From contig JAEVLN010000005.1 in assembly GCA_018350325.1 (NCBI GenBank), forward strand, positions 816,142 through 880,141: DNA of 64,000 nt, written 5' to 3'. The position numbers and the translations under genes were made by a program. Origin of the DNA: Globodera rostochiensis (lineage: Eukaryota > Nematoda > Chromadorea > Rhabditida > Heteroderidae). Positions 34,476-45,720 of the stretch are shown piece by piece. The notes under the pieces are model-generated. The model searched no databases. It was not told the DNA's origin and saw only the letters and a program-made list of their open reading frames with translations. Position 1 is the first letter of the stretch. Each line of letters begins with the position of its first letter.

Positions 34476-34788
34476 GAGGGACAGAATGAAACGGTGCAAC
34501 AGACGAAGAAGCATTACAAATTTTGTTGATTAACTCAAAAATAAAAATATTCTTTTTCCTTCACATTGTTGTTTAAAATGGATGAGAATATAAATAGGTA
34601 TATCTTCAATTGGTCAAAATTGGCACTAAAATCACAAAAAGTACAAAATAGGCACTAAATTAACCAATTTAGGCTTATTTGTAAATTGTTTGTAATTTTA
34701 GTACCAAATATTAATTAACTAAATATTTTCATAACCCAATTTACGCCAATTTGGCGAAGGATTAAACAACCAATTAAATTCGACTCAC
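34476..34788. other. junction sequence between secreted gene A and ZIP11 piece
   Basis: Copies A and B diverge at about 34507. 34695-34740 (ACCAAATATTAATTAACTAA) is the sequence also found at 8021-8058. The ZIP11 fragment is cut off here at its third intron. Confidence 0.5.
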
Positions 34789-35118
34789 TGACGGGAATGA
34801 ATGCCAACTTGCCCATTTGACTTTGGGAAATTTCAATTGCAGGCGCAAGCAATGACCAAAATGAGGCTGCTGTCATCACACCGCCGGCAAAGCCCAAGCT
34901 GGCATCTGAGGGGGGGAGGTCAAAAGAATACGGATTCCCCTCCGGCGCCGATAAACACCAACCAAGGAACATTCTGTTGCTTGTTGGACTGCAAAACGAA
35001 TATATTTTACAATAATGGGCTTACTTAGCAAACCTAAAGCAGCCCCAAGTGCAGTAAGACCCCAAGTGAACAGGGACGCAATCAGCGCCTGGTACACCGG
35101 GTGCCAATTTTGGATCAT
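34789..35118 (-). pseudogene. ZIP11 zinc transporter, exons 1-3 only
   Basis: Minus-strand exon 1 (35118-35025) reads MIQNWHPVYQALIASLFTW. Exon 3 (34905-34789) reads DASLGFAGGVMTAASFWSLL then APAIEISQSQMGKLAFIPV. A short exon 2 lies between. They match the ZIP11 gene at 56945-58329 but the fragment stops after exon 3 and is joined to unrelated AT-rich DNA. It keeps Ala in SLLAPA, the usual residue in ZIP11, where the right-hand copy has Thr. Confidence 0.85.
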
Positions 35119-35503
35119 TTTGCAATTTGTTTTTATAAAAGAAAATTGCGAAGACCGAAAATGGGAGATTATATAAAACGCTTTCTTTGGTGAGATTTTG
35201 GAGTGAATAATGCGAGCGAAAGCCTCTCTCTTTCAGGCCGGCGTTATTTGATTATTCAAAACTAAAAACAAAAAACTTTGTTTTCCATCATCTTTATTCC
35301 AACAACAAATAGGTAATATATGCCGGAGTTGTGATGAAAAAAGTGTGATCTATGAAACGAAAGGTTCTTTAATTTTTTAAGGAAACTTTTAAGGAAATAA
35401 ATGAGTCCGTCCATCCGATCAGAAATCAACGCTTCTTCCATCTGATCGAAAATCATCGAAACTTCTTTCGCCGTTCGGCATCAACACACACTCACACAAC
35501 ACA

Positions 35504-35960
35504 TCACTTGTGCTCGGAACCTGCAAAATTCTATTTTTAATAAAATTATCATTTTGATCAAGCTAATGTGTTCATATTCTGTTTACAATTTAAAACCAGA
35601 ATTGGGACTTTATTAGTCTGAGCATAAAACCTCGAAAATTGAACAGTTAAAAATAAGTTTGTTGTGAAAGTTTACTCAAAAAATATATTTTTAATCATAA
35701 CTAATTAAAATACCACCTTCAGCATATTCGTCTTCACCATTGAAGTTAGGCGAATTGTCCTTGACCACTAAAAATGTTTAAAAGGGTAAAAATTTATTAA
35801 ATAAATTCACCGTCTTGCAAATTGCCGGAAGCAATGTAAGCTTCAAAATGTGCCGGATTGTACCCCCATTTGTCGGCTAAATCTTTTAAATTGAAGCAAA
35901 TTGACAAATTAAATTACCGTCTTGCAAATCGCCGGAAGGAATGTAAGCTTCAAAGTGTGC
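35504..35960 (-). pseudogene. 3' part of the exon-repeat gene
   Basis: Minus-strand blocks read HFEAYIPSGDLQD (about 35960-35920), ADKWGYNPAHFEAYIASGNL (about 35880-35815), VKDNSPNFNGEDEYAE (about 35765-35718) and GSEHK-stop (35520-35504). They match exons 2-5 of the gene at 55487-56564. The 75-bp repeat exon is missing and its place is taken by C/T-rich low-complexity DNA. Confidence 0.75.
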
Positions 35961-36165
35961 CTCCCCCCCCCCTCTCCCTCTCCCCCCCCCCTCCCCCTCC
36001 CCCCATCATCACCCATCATCTCGACTTATCAAAAGCTAAAGAGTAACACAATGGCGCACATTTTTCTGGCCGTTTTGTGTTCAATTCTTTTGATTTGCCG
36101 ACCATCCCTCCCGCCCCCCTTCTCCCCCTCTCCCCCCCCCCTCTCCGCCCCCCCCCATCATCACC
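35957..36165. repeat. C/CT-rich low-complexity tracts
   Basis: Two tracts of C-runs with interspersed T (about 35957-36003 and 36108-36157), each followed by CATCATCACCCATCA. They replace the start of the adjoining exon-repeat pseudogene and could be a slippage or repair scar. Confidence 0.6.
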
Positions 36166-36227
36166 CATCAAATCTCCACTCCAAATCTCGTCTTAACGAA
36201 AATTCTAGCCGTATAAAAAGCAAATGA
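36051..36227 (+). CDS. possible secreted Pro-rich peptide, 58 aa
   Basis: From ATG 36051 the frame gives a good signal peptide (MAHIFLAVLCSILLICRP) followed by a Pro/Ser-rich stretch encoded by the C-rich tract. The signal peptide is well formed, but the rest is low complexity and may be spurious. Confidence 0.3.
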   Translation: MAHIFLAVLCSILLICRPSLPPPFSPSPPPLSAPPHHHPSNLHSKSRLNENSSRIKSK

Positions 36228-36711
36228 AATTTTGGTGCTCAGTCATTGTGCTCCTCTCTCTTTTCCCAAAAATAATGAAATGAATGTAAAAATGTCTTAC
36301 TGTCAATTTAGCGACTAATTCGTTTTCTAATGCTTAAATTTGCTTCCAAAATCAGCATTTTAACAAGGATTTGCAGCTTTTCATTTGCTTCCTGCTCATT
36401 AAAGTTGGCAATTTTTGCCTTTGCATGTTCAAAAGGTTCCTCGGCACAATGCTGTTTTGTTGTGCTTCAAAAATGCCAAAATCTGGTGCAGTTTTGCTTT
36501 CTGCCTTGTCTGTCCTCCCCGCCAGTCCTTTTGATCAATGATCACTGAAACTCCATTGCCAAAGTGCCAATTCTGCCTTGTCTTGTCCTCCCGGCCAGTC
36601 CTTAATCAAATTTTACAACAAACTGTTAAAAGCTAACACAACACTTGAATGCACGTAAAATGTCTTTTCTGTTAAAATTGTTTATAGCGAATCTGACAAA
36701 AAAAACTTTAA
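36228..36711. other. intergenic, short internal duplication
   Basis: CTTGTCTGTCCTCCCCGCCA (36508) and CTTGTCTTGTCCTCCCGGCC (36577) form a short direct repeat with flanking CAGTCCTT. No gene recognised. Confidence 0.4.
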
Positions 36712-36864
36712 TTAGTGGCCGACGTTCCAGATCACGTGAACGGCGAAGAACTGAGCTAGCCAGAGCAACACCACGAGCACAAGTATTTTTTGCAGATTTT
36801 GTTCGGGAATCCCGGTTTTAAATTTTATCAAAAATGGGGTAGAGTGTTGATCTATTGTTTTATG
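36712..36864 (-). CDS. possible terminal exon with one membrane helix
   Basis: The minus-strand frame ending at a TAA (36712-36714) reads KTGIPEQNLQKILVLVVLLW then LAQFFAVHVIWNVGH. Codons are GC-rich at third positions, and the hydrophobic run would make a C-terminal membrane helix. It lies immediately upstream of the caspase exons on the opposite strand, and I cannot find further exons, so it may be a fragment. Confidence 0.3.
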   Translation of the reverse strand, partial: HKTIDQHSTPFLIKFKTGIPEQNLQKILVLVVLLWLAQFFAVHVIWNVGH

Positions 36865-36891
36865 CACTAATAATGACAAAAAAATGTTTAG

Positions 36892-38411
36892 CGTTCTCGC
36901 TCGGCCTCGGCTTACGAACTCGAGAGCGCGTTTCAATCGCCACCAGACTTAAACCATCGAAAGGTAAAAATATAAATAAAAAGCCAAAAGGTGAATTTTT
37001 TTACAGATATATATTAACACCTCTATACCGAGAGGTTACGCCCTCATCATCAACAACTACGATTTTGAGGGTGGAGAACAGCGTCAAGGCTCTAATGTCG
37101 ATGTTGCAAACATCACATTTCTGTTAGATCAACTTGGCTACCGGGTGTATGAGAACACAAAGAAACAGCACAGGTAATCTTTGTTTTTCTGTAAAATGAA
37201 ATTTTAAATTATTAGAGCAGCTTAATTATTGCCAACAAATTAAAAGATTTTAAAAATAAAAAAAATAATTTTAGCAAATGATGTCTACAGTCCGCAATTT
37301 TGCAAATTGGCATGATCACGAGTGCGCACAGAGGTAACTATTGGCTAAATTTTGTTTACGGGGCTAAATGGAGAATTTAAAACGGTCTTGAAGTGGTTGA
37401 AATTTTTATAAATTAAAGTCAAAAAAGGATTTTTAAACCAAAAATTACGAATTTTTTTCTCAGTACATATGTAATTGTTAATCTTCCCCTTTGTCATCAT
37501 TGTCAGCAAGAGATTAGAGATTGCGGGTACGGGTAGTGCGCTTTTTTCAAAAAATCTTTAATTTTTTTCTGGGAAGAAGGGTCCAACGGTGCCGGCAGGC
37601 GTCGTCGTAAAAAATTTTGGGATTTTTGTTAAGAAATTTCAAGGGGGGGTCGGCGGTGCCGATAGGCGCCGCAGAAAAAAATTTGAACTTTTGACTCAAT
37701 TTGTTAAGAGATTGAAACCAAAAATGTAAAAATTTGGCATTTTTTGAAGCTTTTAGGTACCAAAGCCGGATATAATAAGAAGGGCCGGGGTACTTTAGCA
37801 ATTTTAGTTATAAAATTTTAAATTTTAGCGCGGTTGTTGTCCTCATGAGCCATGGTGCTTATGATAAGGTATATGGCGTGGACGGGCACAGCATTGACTT
37901 GCACACCTTCATTGGGTGTCTGAACGCTGAGAATTGTCCCAGATTGCGCGGCAAGCCCAAGATCGTAAATTAAAGATTGTTTTTAAAAATTAAATTTTTT
38001 ATTTCCTTTAAGATGATTTTTCAAGCGTGCAGGGGAGGTTGTTTTTCAAACTTTTTTTGTAATTATAAGTATAATTAATTCGGCAGACGAGGTCGGCCTA
38101 CGACTAGTCGGCAGGCAGCGGCGGTGGATGCTGAAATTGAGTGATAAGTAATGGTCAAAAAGCAGCCAAAAAAAATTAAAATAGAAAACCTAAAAAAAAT
38201 ATTGAATGTTCAGGCTCCATCAATCGATAAACGTCGACTTTCTGATTGGCCAAGCCAAGCCTGTTGGCCGCACTACTCTGCAATGAGGGATCCAGAAAGA
38301 GGAGGATGGTACATTCAATCAATTTGTCGGATTTTTGCCGCAAAGGCGGCCCAGGAAGATATCCTTAAGCTCATGACATGCGTCCACGTGGCGATAATTG
38401 ATTTTAAATAG
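36892..38411 (+). CDS. ced-3: CED-3-like caspase (possibly disrupted)
   Basis: Exons: 36892-36963, 37007-37173, 37275-37333, 37829-37964, 38013-38037, 38087-38091 or 38106, 38214-38411. p20 features are RGYALIINNYDFEG, NVDVANITFLLDQLGY, VVLMSHGAYD with the catalytic His, and IFQACRG with the catalytic Cys. The p10 part reads YSAMRDPERGGWYIQ, SICRIFAAKAAQEDIL, LMTCVH. These match the CED-3/caspase fold. The junction 37173/37275 does not keep frame with the obvious splice sites (phase 2 into phase 0), and the small exon before p10 has weak donors. The C-terminus is shorter than CED-3 and no CARD exon is seen upstream. It is therefore either a caspase with unusual splicing or a decaying copy. 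Its role, if active, would be cysteine-protease execution of apoptosis. Confidence 0.75.
37555..37800. repeat. GC hairpin module fragment in the caspase intron
   Basis: Contains a G-run, GGCGGTGCC-GATA-GGCGCCGC (about 37643-37663) and the usual AT-rich flank (TTGACTCAATTTGTTAAGAG). The same module occurs inside several TIR elements in this window; here no TIR ends are evident. Confidence 0.6.
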
Positions 38412-38719
38412 AAAAATCGACACTATACATCGATCTCATCAAAAAGATCATTCTGAAAACAATTTCAATTTTACAAATTATTATTTCCCGATGACGTCTA
38501 AACGATGCTGCCGTCCAATTTCTTTGTCATTCTTTGTCGTCCATGAATTCCTACTGGATGATGCATAGAAAAGCACGCATTCGGTAAAAAGAATAAAATC
38601 GTTGGACAAAATGTCATGCCGGCAACAAAAGGCAAAAAAATGGTAAAATACAAAATTTTTCTCTAAACGATTCAATTTGTGTAAAAATATTTCGCGAATT
38701 GAGAAACGTAGAGATTAAG
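38412..38719. other. spacer, nothing recognised
   Basis: AT-rich. A minus-strand open frame at 38481-38675 has no start context or family resemblance that I can support. Confidence 0.4.
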
Positions 38720-38902
38720 TAGGGCCGCGATTTATATGGAAATCCATATTTTTTTGCGCACTCGGAACAGCGAAATAAATAACATAAATGATGTTTTTAG
38801 CTTTGGTTGGAATTTTGTCCATATTTGGTCCATATTTTGCAATTTTTCATCCATATTTTATGGCCATATTCGAGCTTTTTTATCCATAAAATTGCGGCCC
38901 TA
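38720..38902. mobile_element. hAT-like MITE, 183 bp, word CCATATTT
   Basis: The tips TAGGGCCGCGATTTATATGG and (inverted) TAGGGCCGCAATTTTATGG enclose iterated CCATATT words. The flanking octamers AGATTAAG and TTAATAAG match at 5 of 8 positions, so the target duplication has drifted. The tip is almost the same as that of the element at 2170 but the internal word differs. Confidence 0.7.
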
Positions 38903-38970
38903 TTAATAAGATATTTTTCTATAATATGCATAATACTTATTAAATTTTTTAATTAATTAGATATATCCGA

Positions 38971-39840
38971 ATGATCTATCATCAATTGTTGGGCATCTTC
39001 ATGATTTTCGGTAAACAATGGAATTTTAAGGCTTTATTTTTTTGTGTTAAAATGCAATTTTTGGGCCATCTTTCACACCAGCAGTTGAAAAAATTCGTCT
39101 GTTAATCTTCAACTTTATTTAATAAAAGAATTTTAAAATATATTTATTCAATTATATAAGAGAATCATTAAACTTATAAATGAAATTTTGTTTTATTTAC
39201 AGGCCTATCGGCACCACAAATTTTTGCATTGCTTAGCTCCGATGAGCAGAATTACTGTGCCACATTCCACAACGACCTCCGTCGAACGGTGGCTAATGGC
39301 GAACAGCGTAATAAAACGGGCACGTTGCCGTCCGCCAACAACATGTTGGAGATGTCCTACAACGAAACAACCGGGGAAATTGCGCAGTCGTGGGTCGATC
39401 AATGCCAATTTTCGCACTCCCAAGCCTCCGGACTGGGCGAGAACATCTACTACACCACGCGGGAAGACCTCAGCAACAGTAAAATTTTAAAAATAAAAAT
39501 TTCGAGTTTTTGAAACGGATGATTTATTTATCAATGCATTTAGTTGAGAATGTTTCGATACCAACCTAATTTAGCGGAAGCACTGAAAAGTACATTCAAT
39601 TTTTGGTGGGATGAGGTGGTAAACATTTAAAATTGTATTTTTGACGAAGGAAAGTTGCTCGATCAAAATACTAATTTGCGAGGAAACCGCAAAAATGTTA
39701 ATTAATCTTATCGAACAGTAGAAGAAGGTTGTTTTTGATGGCATGGCACAATTCATTATTGCATTGGCTGTGCCGTGGCCAACTGTCCATTAACAAAAGC
39801 GATAAAGTGCGAATTTCCTCTTTTTCAACAATTTTAATTT
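38971..39840 (+). pseudogene. CAP/venom-allergen-like (VAP) gene, broken
   Basis: Exon 1 (38971-39010) and exon 2 (39203-39478) give a signal peptide (MIYHQLLGIFMIFGLSAP) and the CAP N-terminal half: HNDLRRTVANGEQ, MLEMSYNETTGEIAQSWVDQ, and CQFSHSQASGLGENIYY. Exon 3 (39575-39618) reads EALKSTFNFWWDEV. Beyond it the typical GHYTQMVW segment is missing. The later CAP block GTIHYCIGCAVANCP (about 39745-39790) is preceded in its frame by a stop with no acceptor, so the gene appears broken after exon 3. VAPs are secreted nematode effectors; this copy probably is not functional. Confidence 0.7.
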
Positions 39841-40323
39841 TAATGGCCAAGTTCCACTAAAATCAGCAGTTATCGTTAATTTAAAGTCCACCGTCGACGG
39901 TCCCCCAATTTCTAGAAAATTTGATTTGCGCGAATGGTCAGATTATTTACAGAAAATATAAAATACGTAAAGTACAAAAAAATATCTCCAAGCATTACCA
40001 TCACGGGAACTGAAAGTTCATAAAAACAGAGAACAAATTCGTAAGCATAAAGGCGTAAGGCAATTAAGCGGAATTGGTTAATTTTTTGCTGTTTTCCGAA
40101 TTCTTATTTTTTCTCGAATTTTGCAGCCAATGCCTTAACATTAATCTTGGCGTCTCCATCTCTTTCTCCTCCATCATTCTCTATGATGACAGGCGATTTG
40201 AGGGGCAATTTTGGTTGTTGTACTGCTTGGTCTCGTTGATGTTGATGATCGACTGTTGTTGGGTGGTTCAGCTTCTTAATATTTAACTACTTTTTTTATC
40301 AATTTTTAGTTATATCATTCCTT
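39841..40323. other. intergenic, nothing recognised
   Basis: AT-rich spacer between the CAP pseudogene (+) and the ADAM gene (-). No coding or repeat signal that I can support. Confidence 0.45.
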
Positions 40324-43300
40324 TTATAAATGAACTTTTCCCAATTTTGTTACATTTTTGTGAGGCGGTGGTGCCGGTGGAGTTTGATCGTAATACGGGT
40401 CCGGTTGTGCTGCTGCTGTTGCCTTCGGTGTCGTAGAAACATTATGTTGATGCCGTGCCTTCTGGTCCGGCTCGTCAGATGACGTCGACCCGCCGGTGTC
40501 GTAGCCCGGAGGCGCCACCAATGCCCTCCGTTCCGATGCCACTTTTGAATCTGTTGATTTTTTCGCCGGTTTTGTTGCATTTGGAAATGCTGTAGCATTG
40601 TTGAAATACTGTACGTTTGTCGGTGATGCCATAAAGTTAGCCTAAAATGTAGAAAAATCGTCAATAAAAAAAGTTTTAAAAATAAGTCGGCATTTATTAC
40701 GTTTAATAAAAAAAACACACCAAAAGCTGTTGTGGTACTTCGTAATTTTGGTCGCCGACTTCTGTAACTTTGAGTACTGCTCGCGCTCCGCCCATCATAT
40801 AAGGCCTGGTTGCGTCCACACGCAGAACCTTTGATTTGGAATTACCGTATTCCCTCTAATAGATCCCCCGGGGGCTCTATTGTTCAACCTCCCTTAAAAG
40901 GGGAGGGGGGGGGGGGGGGGGGGAGGGCTCTATTTCAGGGGGGGGGGGAGGAAAACAGTTTTGATTTTTGTAAGAATTATTTAATTTTTATATGAATATT
41001 CGCAATATTTAATCAAGATTAAGATCTGAACTAAATCATTTTAGGATTGACCAAAATCAGATAATTTTTGTATTAAATATGAGTTTTATAGCCAATTAAT
41101 TACTTCGCCTCGAGGGCTGCCGCCGACGGCCGTATCGTCACCCCATACGGCATTCAGACTGTGGCGATGCGTGTGCAAAATGGTCGAGCCAGGGGGCGGT
41201 GGCGCCTTTCGGGTGGGCTCCAGTCTGAACGAGCGCAGCTCCAATGCAACACGAACTTTGTACCAAATTCTGTGCGGAATCGGTTTTTTCACAAAGTGAA
41301 TTTGTGCATTAATTAACGTTGTTAATTATGAAAAATATTCATAAGATTTAATTAGTTTGCTATTCTGAACAATAACAAAACTTTTTGTGTAACCAAAAGC
41401 CGCGCTTGCGTCTGCAGTAGATGGTTGCCAACAAGAACAAGACGACCGTCACTACCAGCACGTACAGCAAGGCAAGGCCCGGGTTGAACACTCGCCCGCC
41501 CGCCGGCCCACTGTTCACCGAACCGCCGGGACCCGGCAAATCGCAGGCGATGCCCTGAAGGGTTAAAATTGAGTTTTATGTGAAAATGATTCTTATCACT
41601 CCGTATCCTGCGATGCAGTGACAATTGCCCATGTTGTTGCAAATGCCTTTTCCATTGCAATTTTCGGGCTGGCATTTGCTCACCATCTGAAGCACTTCCG
41701 AGGCATTACGGCACTGCGCATCAACACAAATCTGAATTTTAAAAAATTAAGATTTTCACGCAAATCGAAATGCCGAAATGAACGGACGCTGTCCTGGCCG
41801 CAACGCGCCCCGTTCGGCACCATGCCAGGGTCGGCCGCCTGCTTCTTGCCAACGCCGGTCATAGTCGTGCGCACCACGCGGCACTGGACGTCTCGGCCGG
41901 CCGCATCGCGCACAAAGTTGTACGCCGCGTACACCGTGGACGGGTCGCCGAACACGGGACGCTCACTCTCGTGCTGACACTGCAGCCGACCGCAGGCGAC
42001 GTCACTGTGCAAAAAAAAATTTAGAAAAATTGCCAAAATAATTAGCAAGTTTTTGAGAATAATTTAAAATCACACCTAGGCTTACAACGCAAATACTGGT
42101 CTTTGGCCTGATTATAGCCGCAATTGCCGCTAAATGAGCCGTATTCGTTGTACGCGTAGCATTCCTGGATGGAATTCTTCGCGGTTGGGCCCCAAATGAA
42201 GCGGCACTGCTGCTCACGGCTTCCACACACGCCCTGGTAACAGAAATCCTGAAATTATTTATAATCATTTTTAAAATATTTCATAAATATATTTGGGCCA
42301 TTTACCTCTGGGGCATTTGGACACGCATGACCGTCTTGGACAAAAAAGTCAGCTAAAATAAAAAAAATGTCAAAAATATTTAAACAAATATTTATTTTCT
42401 TTACGAGGACAGATCGGGTTTGTGCCATCACAAAATTCGGGCAGGTCACACTCATTGGCGTCTGCACGACAAACGGTGGACCGATTCTTTGGCTTGCACT
42501 GCTCCAAATCGCAGCATTCGCCCTCTGCACATTCTGCACCCTAAATACAAAATTGTCACAAAATATTGAATTAAGATGGCCAATACTCAACATTGATTCG
42601 AAAAACATGAAATTGACAAAACAACTCTCGAGCCCCATTATTAACCAACTACGGCACACCTTCGCCAACTTGCATTCGGCAGCCACGCAACAACGATTCG
42701 GGCACGACTCGGTGGAGCCACAATCGCACTGCTCGCCTTCCTCGAGGATGCCGTTACCGCACTTGGCACCGCCAAACACGGTGTTCGGCACGTTGTGCAA
42801 GCAGTAGTCAACGCCGCGTCGGAAGCCAGACGAAAGCGTGTCCAGCGAGCAGTCAGAGAAGTAGGAGGTGGCATTGATACTGCGCAATTGGGGGCAGATC
42901 AGCAATTTTCGATCAGCAAAAAGCAAAACAAGTGGCTAATTTAACAAAAATATTTATTCTACAACAACGTCTCGACTGTTTACAGCAATTATGCGTATTA
43001 ATTAATAAGACCGGAATTTTAGAATTCCCGAAATTTGTTCCGGGACTGAAGTTAGGGATTTAAGATTAAGATTTTCAGGGATAATGAGGGCCCAAGTTCT
43101 TTCAATTTAGAGAACTCATCCGCCAAGAGGGCGAGAAAGAATGAAAACGGATTGGCATGGTGAGCAAATGCCAAAGTTCGAGCAGTTTGTTCCGGTTCCT
43201 TTTTTGAAACAATTTCCAAAAATATTGCGGCACCGGTTCCATCATATTTATGCGGTTCTGGCCCCCAATTTACGGTTCCAATTCAATAACGCGTGTATAT

Positions 43301-45720
43301 TATTCAAGAAACAACTTGCTGCTAGCCGGTGCCATAATGCATTGCTGAAGCGCGCATTTGCATGGCTCGGGATAGCCAGCGTCGTGATCCATTCTGTAAT
43401 TAAAAATAAATTAAAAAACCCCAAAAATAATCCCCCAAAAATTTAACCCAAAATTGTGGCCCATCTCATGCGCAACAGTAAGGCCAACAAATGCTGGCAG
43501 TTCTGCATGGTCCACAATGACGCCTCCGCTGTACTCAAAGGAGCACATTGTACCCTTTAAAATTAATAAACACTTTAAGTTTAAATCGCTGTTAGCCAAA
43601 CTTAAATTGAAAAAAAATAAATATTTTTTTACTTTGTATGCTTTTCCGATAACAGCTCCAAAGCGAACATCGCTAAATACATAATTAAATAATTTTTACA
43701 ACTTATTTTTCTCACAATGTTTCAGGCTAGGCATTTCAAACAAAAAAGAGAATTATTTTATGAGTACAAAAGTCTTTTATGGATTTCGATGTTAGTTTTA
43801 TTTTAATTATTTTAAATTCATTAATGGAATTCACGTCAGCAATTGCGCGTTGTCGTGTCCGTGTTCCGCGAGCAGTTTCTTGCGAAAGCCGAGAAAGTCG
43901 CGCAGCGTTTTGTCGGCTTCTTCAGTCACTTCGATCGGTGTGTTCGCTTCGCGCCAAATGTCCGCCCACACCAGCGTCACTCGAATGTTCAACGGGGCGT
44001 AAAGCTAACAAAAATAATTATAAAACAATTACGGCATAAAGAAAGGTCAAAACCGGTCCACCCGCACCGGTTAGCTCCAAAATATCCGTCTAATCGCCCG
44101 TGTTTAAAAGACAGACCCAAATTTCAGCAAAAAATATTCACAAAATCTCGTCCCGTATATAAATAAAATATATTTGCACCGAATTCACGGCACTGGCAAT
44201 AGATTGTAGACGGTCGTGCACACGCTGCTCATTCGAGTCGTATTTTTTATACTGAAAATCAAAAAAAGTGATTGAAAATTCAAATATTTTCAAAAACAAT
44301 CGCGTAAAACACTAAATTCAAATTTTTCAAATTCAAATTTCAAAAACAATCACCGGATTAAATACAATCAAAACTTTCCGCGACTTTAAAATGTTGCCAA
44401 TATTTTCGATTGTTCTGATCTACGGTTACAATTTTCCGATCCAAGTTACCGTACCACAGTGTGATCGGCAATGAAAACCAGCTCCACATAGCGCCGCTTT
44501 CCATCAATGTATTCCGGGTAATAGTCGGGCAATTTTGGGCCTTTGCCGCCGATCGGTGCACCAATTTCGTGCCCTCCAGCGTCACGCTTTGGCCTCAGGC
44601 GATTTTCTATTTTAGTTTAAATTTTCATTTTTTAAGCTAATATTAATTAATAATGATATTGAATAGACAATATCCCCCCAATGGCCGTTGTTTAAATACC
44701 TTCCGCTGGCCATTCACAGCCATGGCTAGGATGGTCGGGCACCAGATAAAACGTGCCAAAATTGTCAGGCTGGACGCCGAGCGCGAAGGCCCGTCCATTT
44801 AGGCGGACAATTCCACTGAATCACAAAATATTGATCAAAAATTAAATTACTTAAAATCATGTTAAAATTAATTTAGGATATAAGACATTTTTGCTTGGTT
44901 TTGTTTATAGTCTAAATTTTTGCTAATTTAAAAACCATTTTTATAAATCTCTTTTTTAATTTCCCTAATTAGCCTTTTTTGAATAGCCTAAGGCCATGGC
45001 CTTCACTTACTTTATGTCCTGCGCATAATTACCAATACTCAATGCGCTGTGTTCACCAGTTAACGGATTGATCGCCTCAAAATGGCGCACCGAGGCCTTC
45101 AAATTTTTGTTAAAAATAAAAATTTGAAAAGAAATTCGATTACCTTCGGCGGTTGCGCGGAATTTCGGAAGACTTTGCCCAGCAAATTTCTGTAATTAAA
45201 ATTAAGATTAAATTTTTTTCAACAAAATTTGGTACTGGTTTGGCCAAAATTGGAGAAGAATGCCATTGTCGTCGGGCAAACGAATGGGAGAGTCAGTAAA
45301 ATGCAGCCAAAAAGCTGAGTTGGACATTTTTATCTAAAATATTATAAAATATGTCGGCATATTATTAAAATTATTCCTATTATACAAGGAGTTGGTAAAA
45401 TTTGAATATCTTCATTCAAATTATAATTTGAAATCCTCTTTCTTTTCAAGAAAAAATAAATTTAATTTTTACTGAGTTTAAAAATAATTTTATTCAAATT
45501 TTACTCTCATCGTATTATTTAAATACTTTCAAATTTAATAGGTCGAATAATCGTAATATTCAAATAATTATATATATTTTCAATGACTTACAATGTTAGT
45601 GAGATCTTGGGCGTTGAGAGATCGTTGGACACTTTTTTCTGGCTCAATTTTTTGGCGAGATCCGGCATCTGACCACAGAAAGACTGGGCACCGTTTTGTG
45701 CCGCCAACACCGAGGTTCAT
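40324..45720 (-). CDS. ADAM metalloprotease (meltrin/ADM-2-like), 21 exons, 927 aa
   Basis: Exons (high to low): 45720-45592, 45333-45236, 45189-45144, 45096-45011, 44815-44700, 44606-44455, 44251-44180, 44004-43835, 43672-43633, 43554-43448, 43393-43316, 42879-42660, 42540-42405, 42352-42306, 42248-42076, 42004-41788, 41731-41600, 41554-41382, 41269-41104, 40828-40721, 40641-40324; all phases agree. In order it has a prodomain; a furin site RPKR; catalytic start [15 protein letters not shown]; an intact zinc site [12 protein letters not shown], split by an intron after Gly; disintegrin [16 protein letters not shown] to [15 protein letters not shown]; a Cys-rich domain; EGF-like [16 protein letters not shown]; the membrane helix [20 protein letters not shown]; and a Pro-rich tail ([16 protein letters not shown]). 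The active site argues for an ADM-2/ADAM9-12-type sheddase rather than an inactive UNC-71 type. No signal peptide is visible in exon 1, so the true first exon may lie upstream. Confidence 0.92.
40845..40960. mobile_element. solo CCGTAT element end in an ADAM intron
   Basis: TACCGTATTCCCTCTAATAG is followed by G-runs and CTCTATT words like the element at 6563, but no matching right end is present. It lies in the intron between ADAM exons 19 and 20. Confidence 0.6.

Larger units (their letters stand above)
29541..34507 (+). repeat. segmental duplication A (synthetase + small secreted gene)
   Basis: This 5-kb block is nearly identical in order and sequence to 48980-55016. The main difference is about 1 kb of extra sequence in copy B (52175-53200). 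The part from GSS exon 4 onward also occurs inverted at 59150-64000. Confidence 0.92.

Noticed and set aside
38481..38675. Small minus-strand gene beside the caspase
   Set aside because: No supported start, splice sites or recognisable motif.
40350..40718. Separate His/Arg-rich minus-strand protein
   Set aside because: It is a shifted frame of the last ADAM exons.
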